From Methylorubrum populi (lineage in GTDB: Bacteria; Pseudomonadota; Alphaproteobacteria; Rhizobiales; Beijerinckiaceae): a stretch of 64,000 nt of DNA. This document shows, in pieces, positions 8,181 to 16,478 of this stretch. The translations under genes and the position numbers were made by a program. The DNA lies in contig NZ_AP014809.1 of the NCBI RefSeq assembly GCF_002355515.1, forward strand, positions 310,001-374,000. Direction: 5' to 3'. How positions within the stretch are numbered: the first letter of the stretch is position 1; every line of letters begins with the position of its first letter. The notes beneath the pieces were generated by a model. It saw only the letters and a list, made by a program, of their open reading frames with translations, ran no database searches and had not been told where the DNA came from.

Positions 8181-8206
8181 GGAATAAACCTCAAGAAACG
8201 GCGTCT
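8181..8206 (+). promoter_or_regulatory. ECF-type autoregulatory promoter (GGAAT-N16-CGTCT) for the sigma operon
   Basis: GGAAT (8181-8185) and CGTCT (8202-8206) with a 16-base spacer resemble the AAC/AAT-type -35 and CGT-type -10 recognised by ECF sigma factors. It lies 78 bases before the GTG of the sigma gene and is duplicated in the divergent direction, which makes chance unlikely. Confidence 0.65.
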
Positions 8207-8283
8207 CTGCTCCCATGCCGCTGCCGGGCGCCCTTTGCGGGTGGCTCGGCCTAGGAAAGTCCGCGCATGTCAGGAGACTGGCC

Positions 8284-8814
8284 GTGAGCGATATGGTCCG
8301 CCTCATCGAGCCGCTCATCCCGGCCCTTCGCCGCTATGCCCGCGCGCTTCTGCGCAATCCGACCGATGCCGACGATCTCGTGCAGGACTGCCTGGAGCGC
8401 GCCATCGGCCGCTGGCCTCAGCGCCGAGCGGACGGCGACGTGCGCACGTGGCTCTACGCCATCCTCCACAATCTCGCCGTGAGCCAGATGCGCCAGCGCG
8501 CCCGCCGCGGCACGTCCCTACCCGTCGAGGACGCCCCGGAGGCGGTCCTCGCGGTTGCCCCGAACCAGCACGAGGGACTGCTCCAGCGCGACCTGACGGC
8601 TGCGCTCGATGCGCTGCCCGAGGAGCAGCGCGGCGTGCTGCTGCTCGTGAGTGTGGAGGGGCTCTCCTACGCCGAGGCGGCCCAGGTGCTCGCCATCCCG
8701 ATCGGGACGGTGATGTCGCGCCTGGCCCGCGCCCGCGACCGGATGATCCAATTCATGGACGGGGAGCGCGCATCCGCCCCCGCCGCGCGCCCACTGCTCA
8801 GGAGGGTGAAGTGA
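8284..8814 (+). CDS. ECF-type RNA polymerase sigma factor
   Basis: A 176-residue group IV sigma factor with region 2 (RNPTDADDLVQDCLERAIGR and DVRTWLYAILHNLA) and region 4 (LPEEQRGVLLLVSVEGLSY, AIPIGTVMSRLARAR). The GTG at 8284 is chosen because AGGAG (8272-8276) is 7 bases upstream; an in-frame ATG at 8215 lacks a site and the ATG at 8293 is too far from it. The stop overlaps the anti-sigma GTG by four bases, the usual coupling of a sigma/anti-sigma pair. Downstream genes for a catalase-type peroxidase and a cytochrome b561 point to an oxidative or sulfite-related stress response; I recall similar gene sets in the ECF26 group. Confidence 0.88.
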   Translation: MSDMVRLIEPLIPALRRYARALLRNPTDADDLVQDCLERAIGRWPQRRADGDVRTWLYAILHNLAVSQMRQRARRGTSLPVEDAPEAVLAVAPNQHEGLLQRDLTAALDALPEEQRGVLLLVSVEGLSYAEAAQVLAIPIGTVMSRLARARDRMIQFMDGERASAPAARPLLRRVK

Positions 8815-9584
8815 CCGTGCGCCCAATCACCGAGGACGACATCCAGGCCTTCATCGATGACCGCCTGGAGGCGGCGCGCCGGGCCGAGGTCGAGGTGTAC
8901 CTCGCCAGCCATCCCGATCTCGGCCGTCGCGTCGAGCGCATGCGCGGGCTCGGCGACGCCTTGCGCGACGTCTTCGCGCCGGTGACCGCCGAGCCGGTCC
9001 CGGCCCAACTCAATCTCGCCCATCTCGTCGCGGCGCGGCGGCGCCCGCGTCTGCCGGCTTGGCAGGCGGCCGCCGCGGCCGTGCTGCTGGCACTTGGCGG
9101 CCTCGGTGGTTGGGGCCTGCGCGGCACGCTGTCGGCGCCCATGACCGGCGTCGATGCCCTGGCCCAGGAGGCGAGCGCGAACTACGCCGTCTATGCCCCT
9201 GACCGCCTCCGCCCGGTCGAACTCGCGGCGAGCGACGGTGACGAACTCGCCCGCTGGTTCTCCACCCGGCTCGACCGCCGCGTCGGCGTGCCGGACCTGA
9301 GCGCCTCCGGCTACCGGCTGATGGGCGGGCGCCTCGTCGCAACGCAGCACGGCCCGGCGGGCCTGCTGATGTACGACGACCCGCGCGGCACGCGGCTCGT
9401 CATGCTGATGCGGCCCATGGCCCAGCCGGGCGACGCGCCGATGCGCGAGCATCGGACGGGGGCGGCCACCGGCTACGCCTGGGCCCAGGACGGGCTCGGC
9501 TACAGCCTCGTCGGCGCGAGCGATCCCGCCATCCTGCATCCGCTCGCCAACGAAATCCGCCGCACGACCGCGACGAACACCTGA
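8811..9584 (+). CDS. Transmembrane anti-sigma factor
   Basis: 257 residues starting at a GTG coupled to the sigma stop (GTGA), with AGGAGGG about 5 bases upstream. The N-terminal 70 residues match the cytoplasmic anti-sigma domain pattern (DIQAFIDDRLEAARRAEVEV, YLASHPDLGRRVERMR) but have no HxxxCxxC zinc motif. One membrane helix follows (PAWQAAAAAVLLALGGLGGW, about 80-100), then a periplasmic domain of about 150 residues ending in the GYAWAQDGLGYSLVG region. It should hold the sigma factor at the membrane until a periplasmic signal arrives. The long reading frame reaching upstream over the sigma gene is a shadow and was not used. Confidence 0.85.
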   Translation: MTVRPITEDDIQAFIDDRLEAARRAEVEVYLASHPDLGRRVERMRGLGDALRDVFAPVTAEPVPAQLNLAHLVAARRRPRLPAWQAAAAAVLLALGGLGGWGLRGTLSAPMTGVDALAQEASANYAVYAPDRLRPVELAASDGDELARWFSTRLDRRVGVPDLSASGYRLMGGRLVATQHGPAGLLMYDDPRGTRLVMLMRPMAQPGDAPMREHRTGAATGYAWAQDGLGYSLVGASDPAILHPLANEIRRTTATNT

Positions 9585-9591
9585 GGCTTCC

Positions 9592-10704
9592 ATGACCCTG
9601 CTGCACCGACTGACCGGAGCTCCACCCGGAATGAGCCCGCGTGCCCTGATGCTGCGCGTCTGCGCCATCGGGGCGCTGCTCGCCGGCACGACCGGGGCCT
9701 TCGCCGTTGCGGGCGGCTGGCTGTCGCCGGCCGCGCTGACCCCGGCCCGCATCGTCGATCGCTTCGAGCAGGTGAACGGCCCGCATCCGGGCTTCCGGCG
9801 CAACCATGCCAAGGGCGTGTGTGTGGTCGGTGAATTTGCCGGCAACGGGGCCGGTATCGCCCTCTCGAAGGCGGGGGTGTTCGCGGCGGGCCGCGTGACG
9901 CCGGTCGAGGGACGGTTCGCGCTCGCGGGTGGGCAACCCTACGCGGCCGACGCCGCGACGACCGTGCGCAGCCTCGCTCTGCGGTTCCGGCTGCCGGACA
10001 GGGAGGAATGGCGCACGGGCATGAACGCCCTTCCGGTCTTTCCCGTGCGCACGCCCGAGGCGTTCTACGAGCAGTTGCTTGCGGGGAAGCCCGACCCGGC
10101 CACCGGCAAGCCCGACCCGGAGCGCATGAAGGCGTTCTTCGCCGCCCATCCGGAAAGCGCGAAGGCAGCCACCCTGATCAAGGCCCGCACGATCACCGCG
10201 GGCTTTGCCGACAGCACCTTCCGCAGCCTGAACGCCTTCCGGTTCGTGGCCGCCGACGGCCATGCCACTCCGGTGCGCTGGGCCCTCGTGCCCGAGCGGC
10301 CGGGGGTGCAGGAGACCGCCGCGCAAGCCGCGCGGACGGACAAGAACTACCTGTTCGACGACCTCATCGCGCAGCTTCAGCGGGAGCCCCTGCGCTGGCA
10401 CCTCGTCGTCACGATCAGTCGGGCGGACGATGCCACCACCGACCCGACCCTGCCCTGGCCCGCCGACCGCGAGAACGTGGACGTGGGCACCCTGACCCTC
10501 ACCGGCGCGACGCCTGAGGAGGCCGGCAATTGCCGGGACGTCAACTTCGATCCGCTCGTCCTGCCGGACGGCATCGCCCCGTCCGACGATCCGCTGCTGA
10601 GCGCCCGCTCGGCCGCCTATGCCCGCTCCTTCACCCGCCGGGCGGGCGAGGCGACGAGCCCCAGCGCCGTGGCCGCGACGGCCGACCCAGGAAACGCCCC
10701 GTGA
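9592..10704 (+). CDS. Catalase-related heme peroxidase (SrpA-like), membrane-anchored or exported
   Basis: 370 residues. An N-terminal hydrophobic helix (about 20-45) targets it to the periplasm. The rest has the minimal catalase fold: the distal-histidine region GPHPGFRRNHAKGVC, SLALRFRLPDREEWRTGMNA, and NAFRFVAADGHATPVRW. Proteins of this group are much shorter than true catalases, lack the usual C-terminal domains, and act as peroxidases with an organic or protein electron donor. The cytochrome b561 encoded directly after it (one-base overlap) is a plausible electron donor from the quinone pool. The gene is third in the ECF sigma operon. Confidence 0.85.
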   Translation: MTLLHRLTGAPPGMSPRALMLRVCAIGALLAGTTGAFAVAGGWLSPAALTPARIVDRFEQVNGPHPGFRRNHAKGVCVVGEFAGNGAGIALSKAGVFAAGRVTPVEGRFALAGGQPYAADAATTVRSLALRFRLPDREEWRTGMNALPVFPVRTPEAFYEQLLAGKPDPATGKPDPERMKAFFAAHPESAKAATLIKARTITAGFADSTFRSLNAFRFVAADGHATPVRWALVPERPGVQETAAQAARTDKNYLFDDLIAQLQREPLRWHLVVTISRADDATTDPTLPWPADRENVDVGTLTLTGATPEEAGNCRDVNFDPLVLPDGIAPSDDPLLSARSAAYARSFTRRAGEATSPSAVAATADPGNAP

Positions 10705-11255
10705 TGCAATCCACCCGCTTCAATGGACCGGCCCGCCTGCTGCACTGGAGCATGGCGGTACTGATCCTAGCCATGCTGTTCATCGGCGTCGCAATGGTAG
10801 CCTCGCTCGCCGATTACGGCACGCTGGTCGCGCTGCATCGCCCGCTCGGCATCCTGATCCTGATTCTGGCCGTCCTGCGCCTCGTCAACCGCTGGCGTCG
10901 CCCCCCACCGCCGCTGCCCGCGGATCTGCCCCCGTGGCAGCGGCGGGCCGCGCAGGTCTCGCATGTCGCCCTCTACGGGCTGATGCTGGCCATGCCGCTC
11001 GTCGGATGGGCGATGCTGTCGGCGGGGCGCCTCCCCGTCGCGGTGGTCGGGCCTATGGTGGTGCCGCCGATCCTGCCGCAGAGCCCAATGTTCTACGCGT
11101 GGCTGCGCGAACTCCACTCTATCCTGGCCTACGGGCTGTTTGGCCTGATCCTGGCGCATCTCGGGGCAGCCCTACTGCATGGACTGATCCGCCAGGATGG
11201 CGTCTTGAGCAGCATGGCGCCTTGGCGTTCGCGGCGCTCGGCTGGGAATTTATGA
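10704..11255 (+). CDS. Cytochrome b561 family protein
   Basis: 183 residues with four membrane helices. Candidate heme-ligating histidines sit in LLHWSMAVLIL, LHRPLGILIL, VSHVALYGLML and LHSILAYGLFGLILAHLG, as in the bacterial CybB/YceJ family of di-heme quinol oxidoreductases. The ATG at 10704 overlaps the last base of the peroxidase stop; a GTG three bases upstream is equally possible. As the last gene of the ECF operon it probably passes electrons from quinol to the periplasmic peroxidase. The C-terminal 20 residues are basic and cytoplasmic. Confidence 0.88.
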   Translation: MQSTRFNGPARLLHWSMAVLILAMLFIGVAMVASLADYGTLVALHRPLGILILILAVLRLVNRWRRPPPPLPADLPPWQRRAAQVSHVALYGLMLAMPLVGWAMLSAGRLPVAVVGPMVVPPILPQSPMFYAWLRELHSILAYGLFGLILAHLGAALLHGLIRQDGVLSSMAPWRSRRSAGNL

Positions 11256-11469
11256 GCAGCGACCTCTAACAGGTCTCGCTTACTTCGGCTGTCCTGCAAC
11301 AAGCTGACATCCGAGGTGCACCCACCGTAGGTCCGGATCGGGTCGTAAGCAGCGATCCAAGCCCGCCGGCGCCAACATCGGCTTGTGCCGCGGAGAGCCG
11401 TCATTCGACATTGGGCTCAGCGGCAGCATTGGGTTTCTCATGGCGGGCTCCTCAACCCAGGAGCCTGTC

Positions 11470-12099
11470 ATGCCCGAGGTCGTCACTGTTCCCACCAGCA
11501 CACGTGTTCCCTGGAACCGCGGCCGTATCGTCGGCCCAAAACCGCCGCTGAAGCCGAAGCACATCTGGGCCCTACGCACGCGCCTACAGCTCGCTAACTG
11601 GACGCGAGACCTTGCCCTGTTCAACCTTGCCGTCGACAGCAAGCTGCGCGGGTGTGATCTCGTCGGCCTGCGCGTGAGCGACATCTACTTGGGCGACGCC
11701 GTACGTCTTCGAGCGACCGTCTGCCAGCGCAAGTCCGGCAGGCCGGTTCCGTTCGAGATCACCGAGCCGACGCGCGAGGCTCTCGCGGCTTGGCTGACGA
11801 CGCGCAGGTTGAAAGCCGGCGACTGGTTGTTTCCCAGCCGGAGTCGACATGGAGAGCATCTAACGACGCGGCACTACAGTCGGCTGGTAGACCGCTGAGT
11901 TGCCCTGATCGGCCTGGACCCTTCGGCGTTCGGCACGCACAGCCTGCGCCGCACGAAGGTCGCGCTAGTCTACAAACGCACCGGCAATATCCGAGCCTGC
12001 CAGTTGCTCATTGGCCATACCAAGCTGGAGAGCACGGTTCGCTACCTCGGCATTGAGGTTGACGACGCACTGATCCTCTCAGAGCAGACCGAGATCTGA
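11470..12099 (+). pseudogene. Tyrosine recombinase/integrase interrupted by a single in-frame TGA
   Basis: From ATG 11470 (with CAGGAG 6 bases upstream) the frame encodes the start of a short site-specific integrase: LRTRLQLANWTRDLALFNLA, then SKLRGCDLVGLRVSD, the first catalytic-Arg box. It stops at TGA 11896-11898 after SRLVDR. Reading on in the same frame gives a perfect C-terminal half: GTHSLRRTKVALVYKRTGNI (HxxR), then LLIGHTKLESTVRYLG (His and Tyr), ending at TGA 12097-12099. So only one codon is wrong, and TGG (Trp) to TGA is the simplest explanation. No tRNA or attachment repeat is visible beside it. Confidence 0.8.
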
Positions 12100-12429
12100 A
12101 CCGGACATCGCGGTCGAAAGGGCCGCGGTGTACCAGTAGGATGGTCGCCCCCAGGTTGCCGAATGACCCAAAGCACGCGCTGAGAAGGTTCGCTTCAGGA
12201 CAGTCTGATGGGTTACCCAGGCGACTGATGTCGGACGGAAGTGGACTGTCCGCTTGCTCACGTCTGTAGGGAGCAGATCCCTGTGGAACTCTGCCCTGCC
12301 CACGCAAGCCCAGCACGACGGTCACGTCGGACCAGGCACGCAGCGCCGTGCCGCTACACTGTGTTACGAAGACTGGCTCGCCCGCGGGCACCCATCGCGC
12401 TATCCGATGAAGCACGCTGGGGGCTGACC
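12100..12429. other. Gene-free interval before the two-component system
   Basis: About 330 bases between the broken integrase and the response regulator. Several short frames exist on both strands, but none has a ribosome site, codon bias or a recognisable product. It presumably contains the promoter of the two-component operon; I see no clear -35/-10 pair. Confidence 0.4.
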
Positions 12430-13173
12430 GTGGATCACATCGACCATGTCCTGATCGTCGACGACGACCGAGAAATCCGCGACTTGCTGTCGAACTACCT
12501 CAGGAAAAACGGCCTCCGCGTGACGCTGGCCGCGGACGGGCGGCAGATGCGCGCGTTCCTCGACGCCGACCGGGTCGACCTCGTCGTGCTCGACATCATG
12601 ATGCCGGGCGATGACGGTCTCGTCCTGTGCCGAGAGCTGCGCTCGGGCAGGCACAAGGCCACCCCGGTCCTGATGCTGACGGCCCGCAGCGACGAGACGG
12701 ACCGGATCGTTGGCCTGGAGATGGGTGCGGACGACTACCTGGTGAAGCCGTTCGCGGCCCGGGAACTCCTCGCGCGGATCAAGGCCGTGCTCCGCCGTAC
12801 CCGGATGCTGCCTCCCAACCTCCAGGTGACCGAGGCAGGCCGGCTTCTCGCCTTCGGGGCGTGGCAGCTCGACACCACCGCCCGTCACCTGATCGATGCG
12901 ACAGGAACGGTCGTCCCCCTCAGCGGCGCGGAGTACCGGCTTCTGCGTGTGCTGCTCGATCACCCGCAGCGGGTCCTGTCGCGCGACCAGTTGCTCAACC
13001 TGACACAGGGCCGTGATGCCGAACTGTTCGACCGATCCGTCGACCTGCTCGTCAGCCGCCTGCGGCAGCGGCTGAAGGACGATGCCCGCGAGCCCGCCTA
13101 CATCAAGACGGTGCGTAGCGAAGGCTATGTCTTTGCCATGCCCATTACCATCGCGCAGGCGCGCGAGGGATGA
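12430..13173 (+). CDS. OmpR-family response regulator
   Basis: 247 residues. The receiver domain has VLIVDDDREIRDLL, the phospho-acceptor D55 in VVLDIMMPGDDG, TARSDE and the conserved lysine in DYLVKPF. The C-terminal winged helix has LSGAEYRLLRVLLDHPQRVL and RSVDLLVSRLRQRLKDD and ends with the conserved IKTVRSEGYVF. The GTG at 12430 is preferred because the receiver begins four residues later and a G-rich stretch lies just upstream; the longer frame starting at 12241 has no family similarity in its extra 63 residues. It is translationally coupled to the kinase (ATGATG overlap at 13170). Confidence 0.88.
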   Translation: MDHIDHVLIVDDDREIRDLLSNYLRKNGLRVTLAADGRQMRAFLDADRVDLVVLDIMMPGDDGLVLCRELRSGRHKATPVLMLTARSDETDRIVGLEMGADDYLVKPFAARELLARIKAVLRRTRMLPPNLQVTEAGRLLAFGAWQLDTTARHLIDATGTVVPLSGAEYRLLRVLLDHPQRVLSRDQLLNLTQGRDAELFDRSVDLLVSRLRQRLKDDAREPAYIKTVRSEGYVFAMPITIAQAREG

Positions 13174-14471
13174 TGGCACCCCTTCTGGTTTGGCCGGGCA
13201 GCCTGCGGGGCCGCCTGTTCCTGATCCTGCTCGCAGGTCTCCTGAGCGCTCAGCTGCTCTCGTTTGCGGTCACGAGAGCCGAGCGGGACCAGACGGCGCG
13301 CGCCGTCATGCTGACGACGCTCCAGCGCGACGTCGTCGTCGCGGTCGCGCTGCTCGATCGCCTGCCGGCCGCCGAGCGGTCCGAATGGCTCCCGCTCCTC
13401 GAAAGGCCGACCTATCGCTTCGCGCTCGGCTCCGGTTCGCCGGGGACTGCGGCGCTCTCGTCCCGTCTGACAATGATCGCGGACGAGATACGCGCCGCGT
13501 TGGAGCCGCGCTTCCCCGTTCGGTTCGATGCGGTGTCCGGGTCGCCGGTGCGACTGCAGGGGCACGTCGCCCTGAGTGACGGCTCGGCCCTCACCATCGC
13601 GGTCCAGCCGACCCTGCGGCCCGTGGCATCGTGGCTGCCCGTCGCGCTGGCCCTGCAGCTGCTCGTGCTCGTCGCCTGCGTCTGGTTCGCCGTGCGGCTC
13701 GCCGTCCGGCCGCTGACGCGCTTCGCGCAGGCCGCCGACGCGCTGGAGCCGGGGCGACCGGCCACGCCTTTCGCGGAGGCAGGGCCCGATGAGGTCGCGC
13801 GCGCCGCGCGAGCCCTCAACGCGATGCAGGAACGGGTGTCCCGCCACCTCGACGAACGCGTCCGCATCCTCGCGGCGATCTCCCACGATCTCCAGACACC
13901 GATCACCCGGATGCGGTTGCGCGTGGAGACAGGCGTCGAGGGCCTCGAACAGGACCGGATCCTCGGCGATCTCGAGGCGATCGAGACGCTCGTCCGCGAG
14001 GGGATCGCCTACGCCCGCAGCGTGCACGGAAACGTCGAGCCACCCACCCGCCTCGATCTGCGCGCCTTTCTCGAGAGCATCGCCTTCGACTACCAGGACA
14101 CAGGGTGCGATGTCGCTGTCTCCGTCCTGCCGGAGGTGACGATCGTGACGCGCCCGCAAGCCCTGCGCCGGATCCTGACGAACCTGATCGACAACGCGAT
14201 CCGATATGCCAACCGGGCAGAGCTCGATCTGCAGGTCGTCCAGGGAAGGATCACCATCGCGGTACTGGATCGTGGACCCGGCATCCCCGCGGACAAGCTC
14301 GATGCCGTGCTGCTTCCCTTCGTCCGGCTGGAGGGATCGCGCAGCCGTGAGACCGGCGGCACCGGACTCGGCCTCGCCATCGCCGATCAGCTTGCCGCCG
14401 CGATCGGCGGACGGCTCAGGCTCAGCAACCGCCCGGGCGGCGGCCTGGAGGCGGCCGTCACGCTCTCGTGA
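13170..14471 (+). CDS. EnvZ-type sensor histidine kinase
   Basis: 433 residues: a first membrane helix (LRGRLFLILLAGLLSAQLLS), a periplasmic sensor of roughly 120 residues, a second helix (WLPVALALQLLVLVACVWFA), HAMP, then the H-box AAISHDLQTPITRMRLRVE with H239, the N-box LTNLIDNAIRYA, the G1 box DRGPGIP and G2 TGGTGLGLAIADQL. All catalytic elements are intact. It overlaps the response regulator gene by four bases, so the two form one operon. The signal and targets are unknown; the convergent ABC-F gene on the other strand is not obviously linked. Confidence 0.87.
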   Translation: MMAPLLVWPGSLRGRLFLILLAGLLSAQLLSFAVTRAERDQTARAVMLTTLQRDVVVAVALLDRLPAAERSEWLPLLERPTYRFALGSGSPGTAALSSRLTMIADEIRAALEPRFPVRFDAVSGSPVRLQGHVALSDGSALTIAVQPTLRPVASWLPVALALQLLVLVACVWFAVRLAVRPLTRFAQAADALEPGRPATPFAEAGPDEVARAARALNAMQERVSRHLDERVRILAAISHDLQTPITRMRLRVETGVEGLEQDRILGDLEAIETLVREGIAYARSVHGNVEPPTRLDLRAFLESIAFDYQDTGCDVAVSVLPEVTIVTRPQALRRILTNLIDNAIRYANRAELDLQVVQGRITIAVLDRGPGIPADKLDAVLLPFVRLEGSRSRETGGTGLGLAIADQLAAAIGGRLRLSNRPGGGLEAAVTLS

Positions 14472-14500
14472 CGCGGGTCCGGCGCGGCTCGCACGACCGA

Positions 14501-16102
14501 TCAACCGGACTTGTCGGCGAGATCGTCGAGGGCGAGCCACCGCGTAATGCCCAGCGCGCGGAGAAAAGCCTCGTCGTGACTGACGACCAGAAGAGCGCCG
14601 TCATAGGAAGCGAGCCCGGCCTCGACCGCCTCGACGGCTTCGAGGTCGAGGTGATTGGTCGGCTCGTCGAGAAGCAGGAGTTGCGGCGGGACCGCATTCC
14701 CGAGCACGCAGGCCAGGGCGGCTCGAACTTGCTGACCGCCGCTCAACGCCGAGACAGGCCGATCCGCGGCGGCAGACCTGAACTGGAAGCGCGCCAGGGC
14801 CGCCCGGCATCCGTTCGCACCTTCCTCCGGATTGAGGCGGGCGAAGTTCTCCACCACGGTCTGGTTATGGTCGAGGGCGGTGAGACCCTGGTCGAGGCGT
14901 GCCGTGCGCACGCCGACCGACACCCGCCCCGACCAGGGGCTGAGGCGGCCCTCGATGAGGTCAAGGAGCGTCGACTTCCCCGCCCCGTTGCGCCCGGAGA
15001 TCGCGATGCGCTCCGGTCCGGTCACGGAAAGCGACACATCCTCCAGAATGGGCTGACCCGGCCGATGGCCGACGGTCGCCCGCTCGATCGACACGACGGA
15101 CTTCGCAGCGTGGAGGCCGCAGGACGGGATCGTGACTGAGACTGCCTACACGGCCTCGATCCGGCTGCGGGCGTCCTCGAGCTTCTGGTGAGCCTCGGAA
15201 CGCAGTCGCTCCGCCGCGCGTGCACTGCCGCCGGCCGTCTTCTCCGCATTGTCTCGGCGGGCGCCGACGAGGATCCGGGGAAGGTCGCCGCGGGCACCCC
15301 GGCGATGTCCGGCCGCATCGCGCTGCTGCTGGCGTTCGACGGTGTCCCGGGTCCTTCGTGCAAGGTCCGCCGTTCGCTTCTCGGCCACAGCGAGGTCATG
15401 CTCAGCCGCAGCGATCCGAACCGCCTTGGCCTCCAGATACGCGTCGAAGTTCCCCGGATAGCGGCTCACCCCAGAGGGTCCGAGCTCCACGATGGCGTCC
15501 ATGGCGTCGAGCAAGGATCGGTCGTGGCTGACCACGATTGCCCCCCCGCGCCAGTTCCGCAGAGCTGCGCACACGGCGGACCGCCCTTCGCGATCTAGGT
15601 CATTGGTCGGTTCGTCAAGCAGCAGGAAATCCGGTCCTGCAAACATCGCCGCCGCGAGTGCCGCGCGAGCGCGCTGCCCGCCGGAGAGGCAACACAGACG
15701 TGTCGCGGGGCTCACCGGTACACCCATCCGGTCCAGGGCCTCCGTGAGGCGCTCCTCCAGAGTCCAGTCGGCCTCGGCGAGCTCGTCGGCCGTGGCAGCA
15801 CCGATCTCGGCGCGACGCAGCAGTGCCAGCTTGGCGGTCGCACCGAAGAGATCGGCAACCGTCTCGGTAGGCGGGATGCTCGCGAACTGGCGCAACAACG
15901 CCACCGTACCCTCGACGATGATGCTGCCGCTTGTCGGCCTCAGGCGACCGGCCACGAGGTTCAGGAATGTGCTCTTCCCGGCGCCGTTCCGGCCGACGAT
16001 GCCGGTTCGCTCCTGCGTGAAGCCGGCGCTGATGTCGGAGAGGACGGTGCGCCCGTCAGGCGCGGTCCACGTGATGTTCAGAAGGGAGAGATGCGCTGGC
16101 AT
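14501..16102 (-). pseudogene. ABC-F family ATPase split by an in-frame TAG codon
   Basis: The minus strand encodes both ATPase halves of an ABC-F protein of about 533 residues, in one frame. Half one (from ATG 16102) has GRNGAGKSTFLNLVAGRL, LSGGQRARAAL and LLLDEPTNDLD; it ends in a charged linker at TAG 15148-15146 after SRIEAV. Reading through gives AVSVTIPSCGLHAAKSVV and then half two with GRNGAGKSTLLDLIEGRL, LSGGQQVRAAL and LLLDEPTNHLD, ending at 14501. A GTG at 15094 could restart translation, so two half-proteins are conceivable. ABC-F proteins act on the ribosome in translation or antibiotic protection. CAG to TAG would be a one-base change. No frameshift is present. Confidence 0.75.
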
Positions 16103-16300
16103 GCGTTGAGAGATCCCTGGCGGCAAGGCGGTTCGGCATTGCGGTCAGGGACAGTCTCATCGGCGTCGCGGCTCCATCCGGCGGCCCTTCGATAACCTCG
16201 ACAGGGGCCGGGCGTCCATCATTTCGCGCGGGCGCCGAGCCGGCCGGGGACGACAGGGCGGGATCCGCCACAGTCCGGGACGAGGCCCGCGGAACATCGC

Positions 16301-16316
16301 ATGAGCATACGCTCAT
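16301..16316. promoter_or_regulatory. TetR-like operator candidate ATGAGC-N4-GCTCAT
   Basis: Perfect 6-base inverted arms with a 4-base spacer, in the 375-base interval between the ABC-F gene (transcribed left) and the hydrolase gene (transcribed right). The TGAGC/GCTCA symmetry is typical of TetR-family operators, but no regulator gene lies next to it, so the assignment is tentative. Confidence 0.4.
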
Positions 16317-16478
16317 CTCGCGACCCAGCACTTTGTAAGCCTCTGTATCGAGCCTCGGCCCGGCATACAGATCCTCACATTGGGCCGCCCCGAGGCACAC
16401 AGAGGAGACACGCCGCGTCCTCATCCATCGCGACATCCGCACCATCACAGCGTGAACGTCATCAAGGAGAATCATGAC

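Noticed and set aside
8235..8810. Upstream extension of the anti-sigma frame over the sigma gene
   Set aside because: It is out of frame with the sigma gene and has Arg/Pro-rich noise composition; the coupled GTG at 8811 with AGGAGGG explains the start.
10081..10130. Short tandem repeat inside the peroxidase gene
   Set aside because: It only encodes a repeated KPDPATGKPDPE stretch within the protein and has no sign of being a separate element.
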